Source of the DNA: Rhizobium aethiopicum
Lineage (GTDB): Bacteria; Pseudomonadota; Alphaproteobacteria; Rhizobiales; Rhizobiaceae
Assembly (NCBI RefSeq): GCF_014197535.1
Contig: NZ_JACIFV010000007.1
Location: forward strand, 62,001-126,000
Length of the DNA: 64,000 nt
Reading direction: 5' to 3'
How positions within the stretch are numbered: position 1 is the stretch's first letter; every line of letters starts with the position of its first letter. Of the stretch, positions 35,770 to 46,758 are shown piece after piece. Made by a program: the position numbers and the translations under genes. The notes under the pieces were generated by a model. The model was not told the origin of the DNA. It worked only from the letters and a program-made list of their open reading frames with translations, and searched no databases.

Positions 35770-36132
35770 CTAAGGGCTCCCCGATTTCCGCTCCACCGGC
35801 ACTGGCACATCCCACCGTTCCATCACGGCGTTCGGCACAGCGGCAGCGCAGATCACCATTACGCTGGGCTTCGAGCGGCCAAGGCTCTTCGGCGTCCATC
35901 GTGTCTGCAGGGGCACTGCGCATCGAGGCACGAGCACCTTCGCATTGGGTTCCAGTACGTCCCAGCGCTCCTGCCCCTTGGCGTTCTCCTGTGCGATGAA
36001 ACGCCTGGCCTCTTCGCGGATGTCGAACAGACCGTGCTTGTCCCGTGTCGAGCAGTCGGTCTCGATGCTCCAGGAGGCGAGGAACGGCATGCAGACAGAC
36101 AGGGCGGTGGTGAAGACTAGTGATCGAAGCAT
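35770..36132 (-). CDS. Small hypothetical secreted protein
   Basis: 120 residues from ATG 36132. A hydrophobic N-terminus (SLVFTTALSVCMPFLASWSI) looks like a signal peptide. The remainder has three more cysteines (TDCSTR, VPRCAV, VICAAA) and no recognised domain. It lies alone between the metallo-hydrolase gene and the glgE operon. The reading frame is plausible but I see no family. Confidence 0.55.
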   Translation of the reverse strand: MLRSLVFTTALSVCMPFLASWSIETDCSTRDKHGLFDIREEARRFIAQENAKGQERWDVLEPNAKVLVPRCAVPLQTRWTPKSLGRSKPSVMVICAAAVPNAVMERWDVPVPVERKSGSP

Positions 36133-36381
36133 TGATGGGCTCTCAACCGCTCGATAAGACAGCGGATCTTTTAACGCATGGCGGCAATAACTCTACCGGA
36201 TAATCGTGAGACCTTCCTTCTCTCGTTAAGCGTGGTCGACCTGCCTCACGCTGTCGCCTCCCATCTCGCCGCGCAGGCGCGTCACGCTTGCCATGCCCCA
36301 TACAGCCGTGAATTGACGGCTTGAGTGGAACAACCTCCGCCAAAGGAAGTTTGCCTGAAAAGCAAATCGAGGCGGCGGCCG

Positions 36382-39300
36382 ATGTTACTCTCTGCGAAGC
36401 AGGGTGCGCTTAGCACCCCACCCCGGATCTATTATGTCAATCCGCTACTTCTCCAAGGCATCGACGCATGGCGCGAGGTTTTCGGCCATGCGGCGGATAC
36501 CGGCTTTGATTATGTTCTGACGGCGCCGCTCTTCGACCGAGGCGGGGACTGCAGCGTCTTTACCTCCCGGGATTTCGATCGCCTCGATCCTGAACTGCAG
36601 CTCGGAAGCGCGGTCGATGACGGGATATCGCGCTTGGCGGAGGCCGCTGACAAGAGCGGCGTCGGCCTGATGATGGACCTGATGCTCGACGGCAAAGTCG
36701 GCGATGCGCAAGCGGGCTTTCATCCGGTCGATCCTCGACGCTCGCCGCTCGATCCGGCGGAGCCGATGAACACGATCGGGTCCGAGCGGCAATTGCATTT
36801 GTTGGGGGAGTGGGCCGAACGGCTGTGGCGGCTGTCCGGGCTCGGCCTCTCCGGTTACCGGGTGCTCGGGATCGACCGCGCCGCACCGGCGCTTTTCAAA
36901 TCGCTGATCGCCGCGGTGCGCGAGAAGGCTGACGCGCAATTCCTCGCCTGGACGCCCGGCACCGATTTTGCGGTAAGAAGAGCGATCGCGGATGCGGGCT
37001 TTTCAGGATGTTTTTCATCGATGGCCTGGTGGGATCTCGACGAGAGATGGTTCGTCGAGGAGCATCGCGTCCAGGAGGCGCTCGGCTGGCAGGTCGCCTT
37101 TCCCGAACCGCCCTTTGCCAGACGGATTGCGCATGGGACCGAGAGCCGTGAAATCCTCGAGCGACGTGCCGTCAGAGCGCTGCGGCTCGCCGCCTCGCTC
37201 GGCGGCGGCCTCATGGTTCCGATCGGTTTCGAATATGGTGCGGCGACGCCGCTCGATCCGACCCACGGCGATGGTTCGGGGCTGCGGAGGCTGCGCCATG
37301 ATCTCGCCTTCGACATCTCCTCCGAGATACGCGTCGCCAATGCCGAAATTGGCAGGGCCGGCCAGGCGCGCGCGCCATCGCTTCGCCTGATCCGCAACGC
37401 CAACGGGCCGGTTTCGGCGCTTGTGCAATCCGAGGAGCAGGATCTTCGCAGCGCATCAAATGTGCGGTTCGTCCTGATTAACCGGGACCTCAGGAGAAGC
37501 GCATCCGCGCCGATGACGGCGCTGCGCGAGGCGGCCTCCGGTTATCTTCCCGTCGCGGCCGGTGGCGCCGTCCTGCGCCTGCGGGCAGGAGAGACACGGA
37601 TCATCGAAGCCAAAGCGCCGGAGCCGATCGCATCCCGGCCCGCCCTCGACGTCGAGCAGGCGATCGCCTCGCCGCGGCTTGCCATCGAAAGCATCATGCC
37701 GCGCGTCGATGACGGACGTTTTCCTGTCAAGCGTGTGGTCGGCGAGACCGTCACCGTCGAGGCCGATATAGTCGCCGACGGCCACGATCCGATCGCGGCC
37801 GTCCTGCTCTGGCGGCCGCACGAGGCCATGGCGGAGTGGAAAGAGACCGAGATGCAGCTGGTCGAGAACGACCGCTGGCGTGCCGAATTCCTGCTGGAGC
37901 GCATCGGGCGCTACGAGTTCGCAGTCGAAGCGTGGAAGAACCCGTTTGCGATCTTCCGCTACGAACTGACCAAGAAGAACGATGCCAGGCTGGACCTGAA
38001 GCTGGAACTTCAGGAGGGATTGAACCTCGTCCGCGCCGCGAAGGCTGAAGCGCCGCCGGCACTCGGCGCCGAGTTGCAGGCGCTCATCGACGGTCTTGAA
38101 AACGCGGCGGATGCCGAGCGCACGGCGATCTTGCTCGACCCCGAGACCTCCGAGTTGATGAACAAGGCTGACAGGCGGCCTTTCCGGCTTCGCTCCACGA
38201 CAAGCGCCGTCGATGCCGAACGCAAATCGGCAGCCTTTGCCAGCTGGTACCAGATTTTCCCGCGCTCGCAGAGCGGCGATCCGAACCGGCACGGCACCTT
38301 CGACGACGTCATCCCAAGATTGCCTGCTATCCGCGACATGGGCTTCGATGTGCTGTACTTCCCACCGATCCATCCGATTGGATCGACCAACCGGAAGGGA
38401 CGCAACAACAGCCTGAAGGCCGCGCCTGATGATCCCGGAAGCCCCTATGCCATCGGCTCCGAGGAGGGCGGCCATGATGCCATTCATCCCGAGCTCGGCG
38501 ATTTCGAGGATTTCGGCCGGCTGGTCGAGGAGGCGGGCCGGCATGGGCTGGAGATCGCGCTCGACATTGCGATCCAGGCTTCGCCCGATCATCCCTGGCT
38601 GACGGAGCATCCCGGCTGGTTCGACTGGAGGCCTGATGGCACGATCAAATATGCCGAGAACCCGCCGAAAAAATACGAGGACATCGTCAATGTCGATTTC
38701 TATACGAAAGACGCGCTGCCCTCTCTGTGGGTGGAGCTCCGGGACATCGTCCAGCTCTGGGTCGACCAGGGCGTCAAGCTGTTTCGCGTCGACAACCCGC
38801 ACACCAAGCCTTTTCCCTTCTGGGAATGGCTGATCGGCGATATCAGGGCGCGTCATCCCGAGGTCGTCTTCCTGTCGGAAGCCTTCACCAGGCCGAAGGT
38901 CATGTACCGGTTGGCGAAGATCGGCTTCTCCCAGTCCTATACATACTTCACCTGGCGCAATACCAAGTGGGAGCTCGAGCAATATATGCGCGAGCTGACC
39001 GAGACGGCGCCGAAGGAATTCTTCCGCCCGCATTTCTTCGTCAACACCCACGACATCAACCCGGATTTTCTCCAGAACGCGCCGCGTCCGGCCTTCCTGA
39101 TCCGCGCGGCACTCGCCGCGACGCTTTCCGGACTATGGGGCGTTTATAACGGTTTCGAACTTTGCGAGGGGCGTCCCGATGCCAAACGCAAGGAATATGC
39201 CGACAGCGAGAAATACGAGATCCGCGCCTGGGATTACGACCGGCCGGGCAACATCATCGGCGAAATCCGGATGCTGAACCGCATCCGGAACGAAAACACC

Positions 39301-39609
39301 GCCCTGCATTCGCATCTCGGGCTGACGCTGCTGAACGCCTGGAATGACAACATCCTGTTCTTCGAGAAGGCGAGCCGCGCCCGCGACAATGTGTTGCTGA
39401 TCGCGATCAGCCTCGACCCGCATCATATTCAGGAAAGCGATATCGAGCTGCCTCTGTGGAAATGGGGGCTTGGGGACGACGGCGCGCTCGACGCCGAGGA
39501 TTTGGTCACGGGGCAACGGTTCAGGTGGAACGGCAAACGGCAGAGAGTGGGTTTCAATCCACAAATCCTGCCTTTTGCGATCTGGCGCGTTCGCGCAGCG
39601 GAGGCATGA
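36382..39609 (+). CDS. glgE: GlgE, alpha-1,4-glucan:maltose-1-phosphate maltosyltransferase, with extra N-terminal degenerate amylase domain
   Basis: 1075 residues from ATG 36382 (GAGG 9 nt before); a GTG at 36325 would add 19 residues. The GlgE part covers about residues 432-1075: IESIMPRVDDGRFPVKRVVG begins the N-domain, and the GH13 core has nucleophile Asp804 (LFRVDNPHTKPF), acid Glu833 (VFLSEAFTRPKV) and Asp891 (FVNTHDINPDF), the normal GlgE motifs. It transfers maltose from maltose-1-phosphate onto alpha-1,4-glucan. The first 430 residues look like another GH13 barrel whose catalytic residues are lost (GYRVLG in place of GFRLDA). It is the first gene of the glgE-treS-glgB operon. Confidence 0.95.
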   Translation: MLLSAKQGALSTPPRIYYVNPLLLQGIDAWREVFGHAADTGFDYVLTAPLFDRGGDCSVFTSRDFDRLDPELQLGSAVDDGISRLAEAADKSGVGLMMDLMLDGKVGDAQAGFHPVDPRRSPLDPAEPMNTIGSERQLHLLGEWAERLWRLSGLGLSGYRVLGIDRAAPALFKSLIAAVREKADAQFLAWTPGTDFAVRRAIADAGFSGCFSSMAWWDLDERWFVEEHRVQEALGWQVAFPEPPFARRIAHGTESREILERRAVRALRLAASLGGGLMVPIGFEYGAATPLDPTHGDGSGLRRLRHDLAFDISSEIRVANAEIGRAGQARAPSLRLIRNANGPVSALVQSEEQDLRSASNVRFVLINRDLRRSASAPMTALREAASGYLPVAAGGAVLRLRAGETRIIEAKAPEPIASRPALDVEQAIASPRLAIESIMPRVDDGRFPVKRVVGETVTVEADIVADGHDPIAAVLLWRPHEAMAEWKETEMQLVENDRWRAEFLLERIGRYEFAVEAWKNPFAIFRYELTKKNDARLDLKLELQEGLNLVRAAKAEAPPALGAELQALIDGLENAADAERTAILLDPETSELMNKADRRPFRLRSTTSAVDAERKSAAFASWYQIFPRSQSGDPNRHGTFDDVIPRLPAIRDMGFDVLYFPPIHPIGSTNRKGRNNSLKAAPDDPGSPYAIGSEEGGHDAIHPELGDFEDFGRLVEEAGRHGLEIALDIAIQASPDHPWLTEHPGWFDWRPDGTIKYAENPPKKYEDIVNVDFYTKDALPSLWVELRDIVQLWVDQGVKLFRVDNPHTKPFPFWEWLIGDIRARHPEVVFLSEAFTRPKVMYRLAKIGFSQSYTYFTWRNTKWELEQYMRELTETAPKEFFRPHFFVNTHDINPDFLQNAPRPAFLIRAALAATLSGLWGVYNGFELCEGRPDAKRKEYADSEKYEIRAWDYDRPGNIIGEIRMLNRIRNENTALHSHLGLTLLNAWNDNILFFEKASRARDNVLLIAISLDPHHIQESDIELPLWKWGLGDDGALDAEDLVTGQRFRWNGKRQRVGFNPQILPFAIWRVRAAEA

Positions 39610-42600
39610 ATGGACACGATGAATCCCGGTAGCGTCGACCCGCTGCTCTGGTACAAGGATGCGATCATCTACCAGCTGCACATCAAGTCGTTCTACGACG
39701 CCAATGGCGATGGCGTCGGCGATTTTGCCGGCCTGCACCAGAAGCTCGATCACGTCGCAGCACTCGGCGTCAACGCCATCTGGCTTTTGCCTTTCTTTCC
39801 CTCACCGCGACGCGACGACGGCTACGACATCGCAGATTACGGCAATGTCAGCCCGGATTACGGAACGATGGAGGATTTCCGCGCCTTCGTCGACGCCGCC
39901 CATCAGCGCAACATCCGCGTCATCATCGAGCTCGTCATCAACCACACTTCCGACCAGCATCCCTGGTTCCAACGCGCACGCCAGGCACCGGCGGGATCGC
40001 CGGAGCGTGATTTCTATGTCTGGTCGGACAGCGATCAGAAATTCCCGGAAACGCGGATCATCTTCCTTGACACGGAGAAATCCAACTGGACATGGGACGC
40101 GGCCGCCGGCGCCTATTATTGGCACCGCTTCTATTCCCACCAGCCGGATCTCAACTTCGACAGCCCGCTCGTTATGGAGGAGCTGCTGAAGGTGATGCGC
40201 TTCTGGCTGGAGACCGGCATCGACGGTTTCCGCCTCGATGCGATTCCGTACCTCGTCGAGCGCGAGGGGACGATCAACGAAAACCTTCCCGAGACCCATG
40301 CGATCCTCAAGCGCATCCGCGCCGCCCTCGACGCTACTCATCCCGGCGTGATGCTGCTTGCCGAGGCCAATCAGTGGCCGGAGGACACGCGCGAATATTT
40401 CGGCGAAGGCGACGAATGCCACATGGCGTTCCACTTCCCGCTGATGCCGCGCATGTATATGGCGATCGCCAAGGAAGACCGCTTCCCGATCACCGACATC
40501 CTGCGTCAGACGCCTGAAATCCCGGAGAATTGCCAATGGGCGATCTTTCTGCGCAATCATGACGAACTGACGCTTGAGATGGTGACCGACGCCGAGCGGG
40601 ACTATCTCTGGGAGACCTATGCTTCCGACAAGCGCGCCCGCATCAATCTCGGCATCAGGCGACGCCTGGCGCCGCTGATGGAGCGCGACCGCCGGCGCAT
40701 CGAGCTGATGAACGCGCTTCTTCTGTCGATGCCGGGAACGCCCGTCATCTATTACGGCGACGAGATCGGCATGGGCGACAACATCTATCTCGGCGACCGC
40801 GACGGGGTGCGGACGCCGATGCAATGGTCACCCGACCGCAATGGCGGCTTCTCCCGGACGGACCCGGCGCGCCTCGTCCTGCCGCTGATCGCCGATCCGC
40901 TCTATGGCTTCGAGGCCGTCAATGTCGAAGCCCAGAGCACCGATGCGCATTCGCTGCTCAACTGGACGCGCAAGATGCTGGCGCTGCGTGGTCGGCATCC
41001 GGCCTTCGGGCGGGGCTCGCTGCGGTTCCTCTCTCCTGAGAACCGCAAGATCCTGGCCTATCTCAGGGAATATGAAGGCGAGACGCTGATGTGCGTCGCA
41101 AACCTCTCGCGACTGCCCCAGGCGGTCGAGCTCGACCTCTCGGCTTTCGAGGGCCGCGTGCCGATCGAACTGACGGGCATGTCACCGTTTCCGCCGATCG
41201 GCCAACTGACCTATCTTTTGACGCTGCCGCCCTACGGCTTCTTCTGGTTTCAGCTGGAAGCGGATGCCGATCCGCCGGCATGGCGCACCGCGCCGCCGGA
41301 ACAGCTTCCCGACCTCGTGACGATGGTTCTGCGCCGCAGCCTGCTCGACCTCGTCGATGAGCCGCGGCTGGGACGCGTCCTCAGCAATGAAATTCTGCCC
41401 GCCTACCTCTCCAGGCGGCGGTGGTTCGGCGCGAAGGACCAGCCGCTTCAGGCGGCTCGGCTGATCTCGGCGACGCCGATCCCTTATGCCGACGGGATCG
41501 TCCTCGGCGAATTGGAGGTGGAGCTACCGGATCACAGCGAATCATATCAGCTGCCGCTGGCAGTCGCCTGGGATGACGCGCAACCCTCCGCTCTGACCCA
41601 GCAGCTTGCCCTCGGGCGGGTTCGCCAGGGCAGGCGCGTCGGCTTCCTGACGGACGGTTTCGCGATTGAGCCGATGGCGCGCGGCATCATGCGCGGGCTG
41701 GCCGACCGCTCGCGCATCACCGGGCGTACCGGCACCCTCGAATTTCTCGGCACCGAGCGGCTCGACCGCCTGCAGGTTACCGACGGCATGCCGGTTCATT
41801 GGCTCTCGGCCGAGCAATCGAACAGTTCGCTGATCGTCGGCGACGTCGCCATGATCAAACTGATCCGGCACATCTTTCCGGGCGTCCATCCGGAAGTCGA
41901 GATGACGCGGTTTCTGACCTGCGCGGGTTACGACCATACCGCGCCGCTGCTCGGCGAGGTCGCACACACCGATTCCAGCGGCCGCCGCTCGACCTTGATT
42001 ATCGTCCAAGGTGCGATCCGCAACCAGGGCGACGCCTGGAACTGGATGCTGAACAATCTGCGCCGCGCGGCCGACGAGCTCGTGCTGAACGATCCGGCGG
42101 TCGAGCCCGGCGACGACGTCTTCCGGCCGCTGATCAGCTTCGTTGCCATGGTCGGCATGAGGCTCGGCGAATTGCATGTGGTCCTCTCCGGAGAAAACGC
42201 CGACGAGGCTTTCAGCCCTGTCGTCGCCGGTAACGATGAGGTCGAGGCAATCAAGAAGGCGGTGGCGGGCGAGGTCGCCTATGCCATGTCGAAACTGGCA
42301 GAACGCGACGAGAATGCCGATCCCGCGATCGATCTGCTCGCCCGCCCGCTTCTGGAGCGCCGTTCCGAGCTCGTCGAACTTGGCGCGCGTCTGGCAGAGA
42401 GCGCCCGCGGGACGCTGATGACGCGCACGCATGGCGACTTCCATCTCGGCCAGATCCTCGTCAGCGAGGGCGACGCCGTCATCATCGACTTCGAAGGCGA
42501 ACCCGCGAAAAATCTCGCCGAACGCCGCGCCAAGACCGTTCCGCTCCGTGACGTCGCCGGGCTTCTGAGGTCGCTGAGCTACCTCGTCGCCACCGCGCAG

Positions 42601-42891
42601 CTCGACAATGACGCGGTCACCGAACACGAAAACGAGGTGCGTCGTGACGCCATCGCCCGTTTCGGGCGCAATGCCGAACAGGCTTTTCTCGATGCCTATT
42701 GGCAGGCAGTCTCCACCTCGAAGGCGCTCGCCATGCCGATCGAACAACGACGGAGGGTTCTCGATGCCTTTCTTCTCGAAAAGGCCGCCTATGAAATCGC
42801 CTATGAGGCCCGCATCAGGCCGAAGTGGCTGCCGATCCCGCTCGCCGGCCTTACCGAAATCGTATCGCGCTTGGCGGGGGTCACGGCATGA
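39610..42891 (+). CDS. treS: TreS-maltokinase fusion: trehalose synthase / maltose-1-phosphate-forming kinase
   Basis: 1093 residues; ATG 39610 directly follows the glgE stop. Residues 10-560 are GH13 trehalose synthase: [20 protein letters not shown], nucleophile Asp210 ([11 protein letters not shown]), acid Glu252 ([11 protein letters not shown]) and Asp318 ([11 protein letters not shown]). Residues about 575-1090 are a Pep2/Mak maltokinase: [28 protein letters not shown] with catalytic Asp943, and [10 protein letters not shown] with Asp960. It thus turns trehalose into maltose and phosphorylates it to the GlgE substrate. Such fusions are common in GlgE-pathway bacteria. It overlaps glgB by 4 bp. 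Confidence 0.96.
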   Translation: MDTMNPGSVDPLLWYKDAIIYQLHIKSFYDANGDGVGDFAGLHQKLDHVAALGVNAIWLLPFFPSPRRDDGYDIADYGNVSPDYGTMEDFRAFVDAAHQRNIRVIIELVINHTSDQHPWFQRARQAPAGSPERDFYVWSDSDQKFPETRIIFLDTEKSNWTWDAAAGAYYWHRFYSHQPDLNFDSPLVMEELLKVMRFWLETGIDGFRLDAIPYLVEREGTINENLPETHAILKRIRAALDATHPGVMLLAEANQWPEDTREYFGEGDECHMAFHFPLMPRMYMAIAKEDRFPITDILRQTPEIPENCQWAIFLRNHDELTLEMVTDAERDYLWETYASDKRARINLGIRRRLAPLMERDRRRIELMNALLLSMPGTPVIYYGDEIGMGDNIYLGDRDGVRTPMQWSPDRNGGFSRTDPARLVLPLIADPLYGFEAVNVEAQSTDAHSLLNWTRKMLALRGRHPAFGRGSLRFLSPENRKILAYLREYEGETLMCVANLSRLPQAVELDLSAFEGRVPIELTGMSPFPPIGQLTYLLTLPPYGFFWFQLEADADPPAWRTAPPEQLPDLVTMVLRRSLLDLVDEPRLGRVLSNEILPAYLSRRRWFGAKDQPLQAARLISATPIPYADGIVLGELEVELPDHSESYQLPLAVAWDDAQPSALTQQLALGRVRQGRRVGFLTDGFAIEPMARGIMRGLADRSRITGRTGTLEFLGTERLDRLQVTDGMPVHWLSAEQSNSSLIVGDVAMIKLIRHIFPGVHPEVEMTRFLTCAGYDHTAPLLGEVAHTDSSGRRSTLIIVQGAIRNQGDAWNWMLNNLRRAADELVLNDPAVEPGDDVFRPLISFVAMVGMRLGELHVVLSGENADEAFSPVVAGNDEVEAIKKAVAGEVAYAMSKLAERDENADPAIDLLARPLLERRSELVELGARLAESARGTLMTRTHGDFHLGQILVSEGDAVIIDFEGEPAKNLAERRAKTVPLRDVAGLLRSLSYLVATAQLDNDAVTEHENEVRRDAIARFGRNAEQAFLDAYWQAVSTSKALAMPIEQRRRVLDAFLLEKAAYEIAYEARIRPKWLPIPLAGLTEIVSRLAGVTA

Positions 42892-45086
42892 ATGTTGAAC
42901 GCTCGGAACTTCTCGCCGGCATCGGACAGGATGCCCTCTGGGCCCTGATCGAGGGACGCCACGGTGATCCCTTCTCGATCCTCGGTCCGCATGAAAGCGG
43001 CGGCATGACGATCGTGCGCGTCTATCTGCCGGGTGCCGAAGGCGTCGATCTCATCGAAGCTGCGAGCGGCAGGGAGGTGACACCCTTCAGCATCGCTCAC
43101 CCCTCCGGCCTGTTTGCGGCGGCGATGGGTTCGAGGATGCCTTACCGGTTGCGGATCACATGGCCGGATGGTGAGCAGATCACCGAGGATCCCTATAGTT
43201 TCGGGCTTCTGCTCGGAGAGCTCGATCTCCACCTGATCTCCGAGGGCACCCATTACAGCCTGAGCCGGACGCTCGGCGCGGTTGAAATGTCGGTCGACGA
43301 CGTCGCCGGCGTCCGCTTCGCCGTCTGGGCGCCAAATGCCCGCCGCGTCTCGGTCGTCGGAGATTTCAACGCCTGGGACGGGCGGCGAAACCCGATGCGG
43401 CTGAGGCAGTCCGCCGGCGTCTGGGAGCTGTTCGTGCCCCGGCTGGCGCCCGGCGAAAGATACAAGTTCGAGATCATCGATCCGCATGGAAATTGCTTGC
43501 CGCAGAAGGCCGATCCGGTGGCGAGAGCGAGCGAAGCCGCCCCGTCCACCGCTTCGATCGTCGCATCCTCGACACGATTTCGATGGACGGATGACAATTG
43601 GATGAAGGGCCGGTCGCGAGAGCAAAGACTGGAAGGGCCGATCTCCGTCTACGAGGTGCATGCCGGTTCCTGGCTGCGGGAGAATGGCGGGCGGTCGCTC
43701 GACTGGGCCGAACTCAGCCAGCGGCTCGTTCCCTATGTTCGCGAGATGGGATTCACCCATATCGAGCTGCTGCCGATCATGGAGCACCCCTTCGGCGGCT
43801 CCTGGGGGTATCAGCCGCTCGGCCTCTTCGCCCCGACCGGCCGTTATGGCACGCCTGAGGATCTCGCCTATTTCGTCGACCGCTGCCATGGCGCCGGGAT
43901 CGGCGTCATCCTCGATTGGGTGCCGGCCCATTTTCCCACCGACGTTTGGGGGCTCGCCCGCTTCGACGGCACCGCGCTCTACGAACACGAGGACCCGCGG
44001 GAAGGCTTTCATCGCGACTGGAACACCCTGATCTACAATCTCGGCCGCAACGAGGTGAAAGGATTCCTGATCGCCAGTGCGCTGGAATGGCTCGAACGCT
44101 ATCATATCGACGGATTGCGCGTCGATGCCGTCGCCTCGATGCTCTACCGCGACTACAGCCGCAACGAGGGGGAGTGGATTCCGAACCAGTATGGCGGCCG
44201 TGAGAACCTGGAAGCGGTGGAATTCTTCAAGCACCTGAACAGCATCATTCATGAGCGCTGCCCGCATGCGATGACGATCGCAGAGGAATCGACGGCCTGG
44301 CCCGGCGTCACCAAGCCGCCGGAAGAGGGTGGGCTCGGCTTCGACATGAAGTGGAACATGGGCTGGATGCATGACAGCCTGAGCTATATCGAGAAGGATC
44401 CCGTCTACCGGAGCTACCACCACGGCACGATGACCTTCGGCATGATCTATGCTTATTCCGAGCGCTTCATCCTGCCGATTTCGCACGACGAGGTCGTCTA
44501 TGGAAAGGGCTCGCTGCTCGGCAAGATGCCGGGCGACGAGTGGCAGAAATTCGCCAATCTGCGCAGCTACCTCGCCTTCATGTGGGGCCATCCCGGCAAG
44601 AAGCTGATGTTCATGGGCGGCGAAATCGCCCAGCCGGGCGAGTGGAACCATGATGCGTCAATCTCCTGGGACGTGCTGGACCGGCCGGCGCATGCCGGGC
44701 TTCAGCGGCTGGTCAAGGATTTGAACAGCTTTTACGGCGAAGAGCCGGCCTTGCAGTTCGGCGATTTCCATCCCGAAGGGTTCGAATGGGCTGCGGCGGA
44801 TGACGCCGTCAACTCCGTCCTCGGCATGCTGCGTTACAGCCGGGAGCGCTCGTCCTCCGTCCTTATCGTCTCGAATTTAACGCCGGTGCCGCGTTACGGC
44901 TACCGGATCGGCGTGCCGCAGGACGGCGTATGGATCGAGCGGATGACGACGGATGCGCGCGAATATGGCGGCTCCGGCCTCGTCAATGGCGCAGTGTCGA
45001 GCGAACCCGTACCCGCGCACGGCAGGCGGCATTCGCTCTCGCTGACGCTGCCGCCGCTGGCGACGATCTTTCTCAAATCACCTTGA
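42888..45086 (+). CDS. glgB: 1,4-alpha-glucan branching enzyme
   Basis: 732 residues from ATG 42888 (ATGA overlap with treS-mak), the usual length for GlgB. It has an N-terminal region, a CBM48 domain ([20 protein letters not shown]), and the GH13 core with nucleophile Asp413 ([15 protein letters not shown]), acid Glu466 ([11 protein letters not shown]) and Asp534 ([20 protein letters not shown]). It adds alpha-1,6 branches to the glucan elongated by GlgE. No glgC or glgA is beside it, so glucan here is probably made by the GlgE route. The gene is convergent with the next operon, 21 bp from its stop. Confidence 0.96.
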   Translation: MNVERSELLAGIGQDALWALIEGRHGDPFSILGPHESGGMTIVRVYLPGAEGVDLIEAASGREVTPFSIAHPSGLFAAAMGSRMPYRLRITWPDGEQITEDPYSFGLLLGELDLHLISEGTHYSLSRTLGAVEMSVDDVAGVRFAVWAPNARRVSVVGDFNAWDGRRNPMRLRQSAGVWELFVPRLAPGERYKFEIIDPHGNCLPQKADPVARASEAAPSTASIVASSTRFRWTDDNWMKGRSREQRLEGPISVYEVHAGSWLRENGGRSLDWAELSQRLVPYVREMGFTHIELLPIMEHPFGGSWGYQPLGLFAPTGRYGTPEDLAYFVDRCHGAGIGVILDWVPAHFPTDVWGLARFDGTALYEHEDPREGFHRDWNTLIYNLGRNEVKGFLIASALEWLERYHIDGLRVDAVASMLYRDYSRNEGEWIPNQYGGRENLEAVEFFKHLNSIIHERCPHAMTIAEESTAWPGVTKPPEEGGLGFDMKWNMGWMHDSLSYIEKDPVYRSYHHGTMTFGMIYAYSERFILPISHDEVVYGKGSLLGKMPGDEWQKFANLRSYLAFMWGHPGKKLMFMGGEIAQPGEWNHDASISWDVLDRPAHAGLQRLVKDLNSFYGEEPALQFGDFHPEGFEWAAADDAVNSVLGMLRYSRERSSSVLIVSNLTPVPRYGYRIGVPQDGVWIERMTTDAREYGGSGLVNGAVSSEPVPAHGRRHSLSLTLPPLATIFLKSP

Positions 45087-45107
45087 CGGGGCTTCAAGTC
45101 CTTTCGG

Positions 45108-46733
45108 TCATTCGTGCGGAGCCGGATGGATGAACGTCCAGGGGCTTGCCTCCGATCCCTTTTCGACCGGAACTTCGATGAGGACGGGCTCATCGAGTGA
45201 GAGCGCTTTCTCCAGTATGTCTCTCAATTCGTCGGGGCTCGTCGCCTTGAAGGATCGGATGCCGAAACTTTCGCCAAGGGCGACGAAATCGGGATTGGTC
45301 AGATCCGAGCCGAGAGTGCGGCCCTTGTAGGTCTGCTTCTGGTCGCGCAGCACATTGCCGTAGGCGGAGTTGTTGAAGACGATGGCGATGACGGCGATCT
45401 TGTGCTGGACGGCGCTGGCAAGCTCCTGGACGCCGAACATGAAGCCGCCGTCACCTGAAACGGAGACCACAGCTTTATCGGGATGGGCGACTTTCACGCC
45501 CAAGGCGGTGTTGAAACCGAAACCGAGATTGTCCTGGTAGCCGCATGTCACGTATTGGCGAGGGCCATAGGTCGGGAAGGCAAAGCGGGCGGAAAAGCCC
45601 ATCTGGCTGATCTCTTCGACGAAGAATCCGTCTCTCGGCAGGGCCTCGCGAATGGCTTCGAGATAGCCAAGCTGCGGCTGCACCGCCGAAAAACGAGACC
45701 TTGCCTCTTCATTGAGTTCAGCAAATTCACGCGTGCGATCCTCACGGCTGGAACCGGCCAGCGCATCGATCAGCGACTGCGTTCCATCCCTGGCGTCCGC
45801 GACGATGCCGAGATCCGGCTTGAGCCGGACCATTTCGGTCGGATCGATATCGATACGGATGATCTTGAGCCCCTTGGGCAGCCACTTCCAGCGCATGAAC
45901 TGCAATTCGAGTCGGCTGCCGATCCCGATCAGCACGTCGACCTTCTTCCAATATTCATAGGCGGCGACGAAATTCAGATAGTTCGGATGGTCGTCGGGGA
46001 CGATGCCCTTGCCGGAGCGATGCGACGTGACCGGCGCCTGCAGCAATTCCGCTAACGCTCCGATCTCCGAGCCGGCATCCGCCGCGCCGCCGCCGACCAT
46101 GATCATCGGATTGCTTGCGCTTGATATCAGCGCCGCCGCGGCAGCGATCTGATCGGGATTGACGGCCGGATGGGGCGCTCTCGCGCCAACGAGAACGTCG
46201 ATTTCAGGGGCGGACTGTCCGAACACGTCCCAAGGCGCTTCGACCGCTCCCGGCCCCTGGCGGCCTGAGAGCATCTTGGCGACGACCCCAGCCATAACGG
46301 AACCGGCCTCGGACTGGTGGTTGATGCGCTCGGCCGTCTTGGTAATCCCGCGCATCGTCGCGAGCTGATCCGGCAGTTCGTGCAGCTGTCCTCTGCCTCG
46401 GCCGATCAGGTGCGACATGATGTTGCCGGTGATGCAGAGCACGGGCGCGTTGGCGCCGTAGGCGGTGCAGAGGGCCGCGCCCGAATTGAGCACACCAGGG
46501 CCGGGGACGACGGTATAGGCGCCGATCCGGCCGGTGGACTTGGCATAGCCGTAGGCCATGTAGCCAGCACCTTGTTCGTGCCGGGTATGAATGAACCGAA
46601 TCTTGTCGCCGGCGTCATAAAGCGCGTCGTTGAAATCATACATATGGGCGCCGGGGATGCCGAAGACCGTATCGATCCCATGGGCGACAAGCGAACGGGT
46701 GATCGCTTGGCCGGTCGTTTCTTTCCTGCTCAT
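45108..46733 (-). CDS. Thiamine-diphosphate-dependent enzyme (acetolactate synthase / 2-oxo-acid decarboxylase type)
   Basis: 541 residues from ATG 46733. Three ThDP-enzyme domains are seen: the N-terminal part with the activating glutamate (FIHTRHEQGAGYMAYGYAKS, Glu53), a central Rossmann-like domain (ASNPMIMVGGGAADAGSEIG) and the cofactor motif from GDGGFMFGVQ to VFNNSAYGN, 25-30 residues long. The family includes acetolactate synthases, carboligases and indole- or phenylpyruvate decarboxylases. It is 25 bp downstream of an aminotransferase gene on the same strand, so it may use the 2-oxo acid that enzyme makes. The exact reaction cannot be assigned by eye. Confidence 0.88.
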   Translation of the reverse strand: MSRKETTGQAITRSLVAHGIDTVFGIPGAHMYDFNDALYDAGDKIRFIHTRHEQGAGYMAYGYAKSTGRIGAYTVVPGPGVLNSGAALCTAYGANAPVLCITGNIMSHLIGRGRGQLHELPDQLATMRGITKTAERINHQSEAGSVMAGVVAKMLSGRQGPGAVEAPWDVFGQSAPEIDVLVGARAPHPAVNPDQIAAAAALISSASNPMIMVGGGAADAGSEIGALAELLQAPVTSHRSGKGIVPDDHPNYLNFVAAYEYWKKVDVLIGIGSRLELQFMRWKWLPKGLKIIRIDIDPTEMVRLKPDLGIVADARDGTQSLIDALAGSSREDRTREFAELNEEARSRFSAVQPQLGYLEAIREALPRDGFFVEEISQMGFSARFAFPTYGPRQYVTCGYQDNLGFGFNTALGVKVAHPDKAVVSVSGDGGFMFGVQELASAVQHKIAVIAIVFNNSAYGNVLRDQKQTYKGRTLGSDLTNPDFVALGESFGIRSFKATSPDELRDILEKALSLDEPVLIEVPVEKGSEASPWTFIHPAPHE

Positions 46734-46758
46734 TCGGAGGCTCCAACGATGTGTTCGG

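Noticed and set aside
36143..36343. Possible 66-codon minus-strand gene before glgE
   Set aside because: Low-complexity arginine-rich product, no ribosome site, and it would overlap the glgE leader.
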